A stretch of 18,776 nucleotides of DNA from Ktedonobacter sp. 13_1_20CM_4_53_11 (lineage in GTDB: Bacteria; Chloroflexota; Ktedonobacteria; Ktedonobacterales; Ktedonobacteraceae): contig MNIY01000164.1 of NCBI GenBank assembly GCA_001919995.1, forward strand, positions 1 to 18,776, written 5' to 3'. The notes under the pieces were generated by a model, which made no database searches, was not told where the DNA came from, and saw only the letters and a program-made list of their open reading frames with translations. This document shows positions 1 to 6,100 of the stretch, in pieces. Position numbers and translations under genes: made by a program. Within the stretch, counting starts at the first letter, position 1, and each line of letters starts with the position of its first letter.

Positions 1-831
1 GAGTTTGTGGCGTGTGGCATTCACCGCCGCCGCATCCCTGAGCGGTGTTTGTGCCTGCACCTCCACTTCCGGGTGCCCCCATTCCGCCGCCGTTTGCGCC
101 CCTTTCTGCCGATTGCAGTCGTGACAGGCCAATGCCAGGTTCGTGATGCGACTGGACCCGCCTCGGCTACGGGGCCGGATATGATCGAGCTCAAAAGGGG
201 TGTCGCGTTTTCCGCAGTAGACGCACTGGTACGCATATTTGAGCAGGAGATAGGCTCGTATTTCCCACCCAAAAAGCTCCCCATGCTGGTATTGGACGCC
301 AGTGATCTCGGGGTTCTGGAGTAGTTGCGTATCGAAGCGGACGCACTCAACATCCACGCGTGTGACGGGAGCAAAACGACGCAAGCGCTTCGTCCAACTC
401 ACCACGTTGCCGATCCGCGAAAGCAGCGACGGCGGCAGCCACCCACGAGCGATGCGGCGGTTGGCTGCGCGCGCAGCCCGGTGGCGCAGATTGGCACTGC
501 GGCGGCGTCTGCGAGCATGGCGTTGCGTGACTTTGCGCGCTCGCACCTCGTGGCCTCGGTGCTGCACTTCAGCCAGCAACACCGCATGGTGGATGGCTCC
601 CTCGCTCCTGTCTTCCACACGGGCCAGCGTCATGCCGGTGGTCTGGCTGCCCGGATCGATTTTCAGGGCAAGCGGTTGCAGGACCGAGTCCTCCACCTGG
701 CGATCTTTGAGCCGAATGACGAAGGGTGCCACCCGGTGGACGACTGCTCTGCCTCTGGCAAGCAGCTGTCGTGCCCGCTTGGGTGTGCAAGGCATCAGCG
801 GCTTTTTCTTTGTGTCTAAGACGAAGACCAT
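1..831 (-). CDS. iscB: IscB-type RNA-guided nuclease, 3' part cut by window edge
   Basis: Reading the minus strand from the ATG at 831 gives 277 codons without a stop up to the window edge. The N-terminus MVFVLDTKKKPLMPCTP is the PLMP domain that defines IscB. It is followed by a RuvC-I motif (IDPGSQTTG, about residues 58-66, catalytic Asp), an arginine-rich bridge helix (HARRRRRSANLRH, about 105-117), a RuvC-II segment around DVECVRFD (about 160-167), and an HNH domain with CVYCGK, the ELDHIRPRSRGG core (about 216-227), N at ITNL and CHDCNRQKG. The RuvC-III motif and C-terminal domain lie beyond position 1, so intactness cannot be judged. IscB proteins are the IS200/IS605-associated ancestors of Cas9 and cleave DNA guided by an omega-RNA encoded just upstream. 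A Shine-Dalgarno-like AGGAACGAGG sits right before the ATG. No TnpA transposase is visible here. The family call is very secure; activity is inferred. Confidence 0.95.
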   Translation of the reverse strand, partial: MVFVLDTKKKPLMPCTPKRARQLLARGRAVVHRVAPFVIRLKDRQVEDSVLQPLALKIDPGSQTTGMTLARVEDRSEGAIHHAVLLAEVQHRGHEVRARKVTQRHARRRRRSANLRHRAARAANRRIARGWLPPSLLSRIGNVVSWTKRLRRFAPVTRVDVECVRFDTQLLQNPEITGVQYQHGELFGWEIRAYLLLKYAYQCVYCGKRDTPFELDHIRPRSRGGSSRITNLALACHDCNRQKGAQTAAEWGHPEVEVQAQTPLRDAAAVNATRHKL

Positions 832-1152
832 CCTCGTTCCTTTCTTCTCGCGCTTTGGAGAAGACCCCGTAAGGGGCTGTCTGACGATCCTGGGCAGGCA
901 TTCCCAAGATGCTCCTCTCGCCAATGGTCAACGGGCTTGATGGGTCCAGAGCACCGGCTCGACCCCTGCGAACCTTTTAACCCTGGACGGCAGGGCCAGG
1001 GATTGAGGAGGCGTCCCTGGGTGCCATGACCCGTCGAACGGAGCGTCCGTATTTGGCGGCCTGCGCCATTGGACGCTAAGGCTGGACACTATGGAGCTTG
1101 CAACGCGAACGACGAGCGTTCTGGCTGCAAGCCCCCGGATGTCATCCGGGGG
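832..1152 (-). ncRNA. Candidate omega-RNA of the adjacent iscB, boundaries approximate
   Basis: The region directly 5' of iscB holds no convincing ORF but a string of hairpins in iscB orientation. They are: GCTTGCA/TGCAAGC with an inner ACGC/GCGT pair (1096-1132); a nested stem AGCGTCC/GGACGCT (1042-1048 with 1071-1077) enclosing TGGCG/CGCCA (1054-1058 with 1064-1068); CCAGGGA/TCCCTGG (996-1002 with 1014-1020); a tetraloop hairpin CCCC-TTAC-GGGG (865-876); and CTTCTC/GAGAAG (844-849 with 858-863) next to the iscB ribosome binding site. Position, orientation and density of structure fit IscB omega-RNAs, which carry a guide at the 5' end from outside the element and run into the start of iscB. 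The 5' end and guide cannot be fixed from sequence alone; the guide should lie near or beyond 1080-1180. Confidence 0.65.
1132..1152. repeat. Near-perfect palindrome at probable left end of the IscB element
   Basis: CCCCCGGATG-T-CATCCGGGGG has 10-bp arms separated by one base. It lies about 300 bp upstream of iscB, where the left end of an ISC (IS605-like) element would be expected. Such elements are recognised through subterminal hairpins. It may also be the first hairpin of the omega-RNA. With a 1-nt spacer it would fold with a small open loop. Its role is inferred from position. Confidence 0.6.
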
Positions 1153-1194
1153 TTCGTGACTGATGCTATAGGGAACTATTTTCACGGTGGCAGC

Positions 1195-1221
1195 AAAAAA
1201 CGGTGGAAGATGGAACCACCG
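1195..1221 (-). terminator. Rho-independent terminator of the ERCC4 nuclease gene
   Basis: Read on the minus strand, CGGTGG, a 9-nt loop and CCACCG (positions 1221 to 1201) are followed at once by TTTTTT (1200-1195). It lies 21 bp after the stop codon of the minus-strand ERCC4-type gene, exactly where an intrinsic terminator would be expected. It would also insulate iscB from that gene's transcription. Confidence 0.75.
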
Positions 1222-1242
1222 AGCAATTGCTCATGCCGTTGG

Positions 1243-2010
1243 TTATTTGAGTTCTTGCTCCTTTATGCTGTAGGTGGCCTGCATTTGTACGTCTTGCCCT
1301 CTTTTTGATGTGAGCGCATCGTGTGAGGTTGGCAAGGCAGCATGCAGCAACTGTTCCAGTGCAGCGGCTCGTGAGGACCCGACGCCGGGGACCGTGGCAA
1401 GTTGGGCGGCGTCAGCATTCAACAACTCATGCAAGCTGCGAAAGCGCGCACAGACAGCGCGCGCGGTGATGCGGCCAATGCCCGGCAGAGCCAACACAAT
1501 CTGCATCTGCTGCTCCGATGGAGTCGCCCGGCGCCGTCCTGCTGCAGGACCGTGAGCTGCAGGGCTGTGAGCCGCAGGCCCAACCTGGCACTGCCTCGCG
1601 GCAGCATAAATGAGGTGTGCAGACTCTGCTGGCTCGCCACTGGGCAGGATCGGCACGCGCAGGATCGCCGTGATGTAGGCGAGCGCCCCGCGGATACTTT
1701 CGGGACGCATCTGTGAGTGACCGACGCACAGCGGGTCCCCCTCCAGCAATAAGATGGGCGCAAAGCCGCTTTTACGTAGCGCGGTGAGCTGCGGGAAGAG
1801 GCGTCCTTGTTCCAGGCTGCAGAGAAAGTCGCTCCCGGTTTTGCGCTCGAAGACCCGGCATGGATCACCGCCTATGTCGTAGTCGCCCATGTGCAGCGGT
1901 ATCACCTTGATGTGGACCTGCGGCATGGTAGCCAGCAGATCGGGAATGCCAGAGCGCTGTTCTTGCGAGTCGATGCGAATGTGGATCGGAACTGGCGGGT
2001 ATTGTGGCAT
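1243..2010 (-). CDS. ERCC4/XPF-type structure-specific nuclease with helix-hairpin-helix motifs
   Basis: This ORF encodes 255 aa from the chosen ATG. The ERCC4 nuclease domain begins at once: IRIDSQEQRSG (about 12-22), then GDYDIGG (42-48) and the active-site signature ERKTGSD (55-61), matching ERKxxxD of the XPF/MUS81/Hef family. The C-terminal third carries a tandem helix-hairpin-helix (HhH)2 DNA-binding unit, LPGIG (about 176-180) and VPGVG (about 207-211). The family cuts branched or flap DNA in repair and replication restart. An alanine- and proline-rich linker (about 140-160) joins the two. The frame stays open upstream to a TTG at 2226, with ATGs at 2145 and 2133. I prefer 2010 because the nuclease fold starts there and AGGAAGGAGGAG lies upstream, although the spacing is long. 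A standalone small XPF-like nuclease without a helicase suggests phage or mobile-element origin. An intrinsic terminator follows its stop. Confidence 0.82.
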   Translation of the reverse strand: MPQYPPVPIHIRIDSQEQRSGIPDLLATMPQVHIKVIPLHMGDYDIGGDPCRVFERKTGSDFLCSLEQGRLFPQLTALRKSGFAPILLLEGDPLCVGHSQMRPESIRGALAYITAILRVPILPSGEPAESAHLIYAAARQCQVGPAAHSPAAHGPAAGRRRATPSEQQMQIVLALPGIGRITARAVCARFRSLHELLNADAAQLATVPGVGSSRAAALEQLLHAALPTSHDALTSKRGQDVQMQATYSIKEQELK

Positions 2011-2252
2011 AGATTGTCCGATTCTCCTCCTTCCTATGCGCGGCGCTTGCGCCTTTCTCAAGCAATGATAGCAGGCGAACCTCTTCTCGCGCTCAGGAAT
2101 TTTCACGAGATGCTCACGAACATCCAGCGTCATCGGCCTGAACATCAAATACGGGTTCTCAATCTTAAAAACATGGCAGATCTGGGTAGTGGTGGAAAAG
2201 GGAATGCTGTGGTAAAGGAAGGGCAAAAATCGTAGGAGAGGCGGAAGATTGC

Positions 2253-2537
2253 ATGGTTACCACTACCGTTCATTGTACCTACTGCGGAAGCGAAGATGTT
2301 GTGCGAAACGGTCGTTCACCTAATGGGAAGCAGAAATATCGCTGTAAGGAGTGCAAGCGGCAAAGCCGTGAAAATCCGACGCCCCATGTCTACTCAGAAG
2401 AACGTCGGGAAGAAATACTGCGAGCCTCTGAAGAGCGAAGCAGTTTGCGAGGGATAGAACGAACATTTGGGGTGTCACGTACCTCAGTCGTCGGATGGCT
2501 AAAAAAAACGCTGAATGGCAAACTTGCCTTGAGATGA
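2253..2537 (+). CDS. insA-like: IS1-family InsA-like zinc-finger/HTH ORF, catalytic partner missing
   Basis: This 94-aa protein has a zinc ribbon, Cys8-x2-Cys11 and Cys31-x2-Cys34, with NGRSPNGKQKYRCKEC between and around them. An HTH segment follows (SLRGIERTFGVSRTSVVGWL, about 64-83). This is the DNA-binding N-terminal half of IS1-type transposases, and its length matches IS1 InsA (about 91 aa). A strong Shine-Dalgarno AGGAGAGG lies at 2234-2241. Near its end is an A8 run (2501-2508) in the place where IS1 elements shift by -1 into insB. Here the -1 frame does not encode a DDE domain but opens into a recombinase fragment. The element is therefore an incomplete IS1 remnant and cannot transpose by itself. 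InsA-like proteins alone can act as repressors by binding IS ends. Confidence 0.75.
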   Translation: MVTTTVHCTYCGSEDVVRNGRSPNGKQKYRCKECKRQSRENPTPHVYSEERREEILRASEERSSLRGIERTFGVSRTSVVGWLKKTLNGKLALR

Positions 2538-2601
2538 GCGTGAATTCGTCTTTTCTTTTCCCTGTAAATGAACGTACGTCAAGCAAAGTTTGCCATTCAG
2601 C
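2510..2601. repeat. 16-bp inverted repeat bracketing 60 bp
   Basis: GCTGAATGGCAAACTT at 2510-2525 recurs inverted as AAGTTTGCCATTCAGC at 2586-2601. A-runs lie on the outer side of each copy (2501-2508 and after 2603). The left copy overlaps the 3' end of the InsA-like ORF; the right copy is just upstream of the truncated recombinase start. It could be a deletion or insertion scar, a small MITE-like element, or a long-loop hairpin. No target duplication is evident. Confidence 0.7.
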
Positions 2602-2623
2602 CGAAAAAAACAGGCGAAAAAAC

Positions 2624-3007
2624 ATGATCACCACGGCGATCACCCCTCCGTCTCCTGAAGAGGTTTTACCGCGCTGGCTTGAGGAGTTACAAGCCAGCGA
2701 TCGCGCCAAGGGCACCATTCGTCGCTACAAAAGCGCGGTGGAGGGCTTCCTTGTCTGGTATTCTCGCGAAGAACAACGGCCACTCAACTTTTCGCAGCTT
2801 TCGCCCATCGCTCTGGTTGGCTACCGCAATTACATCCAACGGACACAGCAACGAGCCACCAGTACGGTGAATGGACAGATCAGTGCTTTACGGGCCTTCT
2901 GTGCTTGGCTGACGGAAGAGCGATACCTGGAGGTCAATCCTGCGAAGCGCCTCAAAGCTGGTTGGAACAACGATTATCTCTTACGTGTTCTGGATGGGGT
3001 TAATTAG
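2624..3007 (+). pseudogene. Tyrosine recombinase remnant: N-terminal SAM-like domain only
   Basis: From the ATG at 2624 the frame encodes 127 aa. Residues about 10-110 match the core-binding (SAM-like) domain of XerC/D-type and phage integrases: a WLEELQ helix, TIRRYKSAVEGFLVWY, LVGYRNYIQ, STVNGQISALRAFCAWL and the typical domain end NPAKRLK. The catalytic domain with its R-H-R-Y residues is absent. After NPAKRLK the protein ends with about 19 unrelated residues and a TAG at 3005-3007, against roughly 300 aa for a full enzyme. No convincing continuation is seen before the next promoter at about 3040. Most likely this is an integrase truncated when the neighbouring cassette arrived or was rearranged. 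It could still make a DNA-binding fragment. Confidence 0.75.
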
Positions 3008-3021
3008 ATGCGATTGCCCTG

Positions 3022-3063
3022 ACCAAAATCGCGCAAAAGTTGCATTTTTTGCGCGATTTTGGT
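3022..3063. promoter_or_regulatory. 17-bp perfect palindrome, probable operator
   Basis: ACCAAAATCGCGCAAAA (3022-3038) is mirrored perfectly as TTTTGCGCGATTTTGGT (3047-3063) across an 8-nt spacer. It lies 40 bp upstream of the preferred start of a gene whose N-terminus is an HTH-WYL regulator. A candidate -35 lies in the spacer and the right arm fills the -35/-10 gap, so protein bound here would block RNA polymerase. Autoregulation by the WYL fusion protein is inferred. It is unlikely to be a terminator, because the gene is transcribed across it and no terminal T-run follows the stem. Confidence 0.7.
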
Positions 3064-3069
3064 AGACTA
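3040..3069 (+). promoter_or_regulatory. Candidate promoter of the WYL-helicase operon
   Basis: A weak -35 (TTGCAT, 3040-3045) and a -10 (TAGACT, 3064-3069) are separated by 18 bp, embedded in and just after the palindrome. Transcription would start near 3076, which coincides with an in-frame ATG and leaves 27 nt before the SD-preceded ATG at 3103. The -35 match is poor, consistent with a regulated promoter. Confidence 0.4.
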
Positions 3070-3102
3070 GATAGGATGAATGATCGCATAATGGAGCATT
3101 AT

Positions 3103-6100
3103 ATGGAGCAGGTCCCTGGTTCACGCCTTGTAGAACTTGAGGCATTATTACGTCGTCATCCCGATGGCCTTACCTCTAATGAATTGGCGGAAGCCTTAGC
3201 GGTCGATGCCACCACGATTCGGCGTGACCTTGCCCGCTTATCGTCAACAGGAGTCGAGATAGGCAAGCGTGGTCGACGCTACCACGTAGGCTTTCATCAT
3301 GCAACGCGCTCCCTCCGACTGACGCCCGATGAAGTGCTTGCGTTGTATCTTGCGTGCCGTTTACTCTCACGCCAACAGAGTGATCGCAATCCACATGCCG
3401 AGCGCGTCATGCAAAAGCTTGCTGACGCTGTGCATGATGACTCACCTCGATTTTCGAACTATATCGAGGAGGCAGCCTTACTGCAACGGTCCCTGCCGCT
3501 AGATGAAGGCTATCTTGCTGTACTGGAAACGCTGACACAGGCCTGGTCTGAAGGGCGTGTCGTTCATCTGCGTTATCGGGATCGAACTGGTTCCATCACT
3601 GAGCGAAACTTTCACCCTTTTTGTATCGAACCTTATGGAGCGACCAACAGTTGCTATACCATTGGCTTTGATGAACTGCGCCATGCCATCCGTATCTTCA
3701 AGCTGAATCGTATTCTTGCTGCTGACCTGACAAATGAACACTTCGATATTCCATCAGATTTCAGTCCAAATCGCTTGTTTTCAGAGGCCTGGGGAGTCGT
3801 CTGGCATGACAGGCCCCCTCAAATGGTAGATTTGCGCTTTTTTGGCGACACTGCGCGTATCGTGCAAGAGGCGTTCTGGCATCCCAGTCAGCGTGTGCTT
3901 GCGGAACAAGATGGAACATCTCGTATCACATTTCAGGTATCTGAGCCTCTCGAAATGGAGTCCTGGATTCGCCAATGGGGAGCATCGGTAGAAGTCATTG
4001 CGCCCCCTGAACTACGGAAGGCTATCGCCACCAACATACATCAGCTAGCGGAACAGTATACAGAGGACATTATTTCCATTCCCTATCAACCCACTCGAGG
4101 CACTCCCTCCGGTGAGAAAGGCACTGTCATGGCCGGATACCCTGAGTACTATCAACGTGCGATTGATGCGTATGAGCATGGCATCAAACTTGTCCTTGGA
4201 CCAACTGGACTCGGTAAAAGCAGCAGTATTCCCGATGTTGTGCATACGAATCCTGATCGTAAGTTCATCTATATGGCTAATCGCAAACAACTGCTCGAAG
4301 AAATGGCAGCACGCTTCAAGCCAGGAGAGTGTGTCATTTTACGGCGCGATCTCGAAGTCGTGCGGGACGTACTGCTTACACAGCGAGCGGCCTTTGAGGC
4401 ATTGCTCGTCGATCCTCGTTTCAAGTCCTACCTCGAGCAGGCTCGCCAAAGAAGCCGCCTGAAAAGCCTGGAAATTGTTGCTATTCGTCGTGCCTGCCAG
4501 CAGGTGATTGAGATGACGAAAGAAGAACGCATATTGCCGGACTGGCTATCCAGGTACGCTGATGCGCAAGCACGGATCGTGCTCCAGGCGGTGCGTTGGG
4601 TTCTTCAGGTCACACGCGATGAAAATGAGCAGGGCAAGGTCTATACCTGGCTGGTGAACCATCCCGTCGTAGAGGCATTGTTCCCGGCCATTCCATTTCG
4701 CCGTCGCCCTGAAGTTCGCATTATGTTGGTAACACTACACAAAGCATTTTATGGATTTTTCGACGGTGGGCAAATGCGCAGCCTCACCGATCTTTCTGCT
4801 GAGAAACGCCTGGTCGTTTTTCTCGATGAGTTTGATTTCCTCGAACACGATCTTGTCACCTTGATTTGCCGTGGCCCCCAGATCACTGATCCATTTGCTT
4901 TCATGGCAAACTTCTACCGCGCGATGGCTCATCATAAGCTCCCGAAAGCCGATTTTCCCCTTCACCCCAATATTCGCAAACGTATCGAAAAGATCGTCGA
5001 GATTATAGATGATGTGCAGCGAAAGAAGTTGAATTATCCAACAATCAATCAGTTCACACTGGAAAAAACACCCGCGCCAGCAAACCAGCCTTTTACCCCG
5101 GCAGTGTTTCGTACGCAGCATGTTATCAGCACAAACCCGCTCTATATCAACCAAACTGATCGTGCCTTCCAACTAGAGATGCAGCGCAACAACCCAGGCT
5201 GGCTTCCGGCACGGTGGCTCTTTAATGCTGTTGGAACGGCCACAACACGTACTATTGCACTGCTCAAAGAGATGGAGCGTGACGAAGAAGTGCGATACTG
5301 GGAAATCCTGCGTCAGTGTTTTAATAACACAGACTTTTTCGATCAAGTTGCTGTCATTCCACGGTTACCTCGTCAACAACAAACACAGACTACCCAGCGT
5401 GGAAGCCTGCTCAGTGGAGGATATGACCTCTTCGACATTAGTGATCTTCAGCAACGCACCGATAACGAAGAGGTTGAAGTACAGTATTATCAGATGTTAC
5501 AAACGCCTGAAAACCTGCTCCATGCTCTAGCGGAGAAGTTCCTAGTCTTCGGCCTCTCGGCAACTGCCGACCTTCCACGCTGTATTCATCATTTCGATCT
5601 TGACTGGTTCGACAAACAGGATCTCCTGCTTCCTACGACCGATGAGGATCGCACCGACATCCAACTCATGAGCGCGCAGAAGGCAAAGCAGCGAGGAGGT
5701 CACCAGATGAGTGTCGCACTCGTCGATGGTCTCGACAAGGTTGATCCTGTTCAAGAACGCTTATCTCAGTTCCTGAAAGCGGTGGCAGACAATGATGAAT
5801 TTGAAAAGGATAGGGGTGGACATCGGAGCCAGCGCATGCACCGTTTTTTCTCCAGCTTGTTTTGGCTTCTTGATCAGGGAGGCGAGCGTCCCCGGCAACT
5901 GCTCTTTTTGAATACTTTTCATCAAGTACGGCTTCTTTTTACCACCTTTGCCAGCCATGCAGAGGAGGCGGGTGTCTATCAGGTCGAGCCATTACCCGAT
6001 ACCTCCTGGTTCGATGCATTTACGCTCACTATAGCTCAGCGCAAGATCACCGTGGTCTTTTTTAATGCCGAGCTTGCCACACGAGTGCGACAAAGCAAAG

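Noticed and set aside
878..885. TGTCTGAC as left partner of the 18030-18095 transposon-like end
   Set aside because: Only 8 bp match, a single copy, and it lies inside the omega-RNA region; chance similarity is likely.
569..931. 120-codon minus-strand ORF overlapping the iscB start
   Set aside because: Different frame from IscB; it covers the hairpin-rich omega-RNA region and reads as non-protein sequence.
302..940. 212-codon plus-strand ORF
   Set aside because: It is antisense to the clear IscB and omega-RNA region, and its arginine/serine-rich translation has no domain.
1807..2235. 142-codon plus-strand ORF
   Set aside because: Antisense to the ERCC4 nuclease, whose active-site and HhH motifs are unmistakable.
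3022..3063. Intrinsic terminator for the truncated recombinase
   Set aside because: The T-run lies inside the stem, not after it, and the site overlaps a promoter and the start of the next gene.
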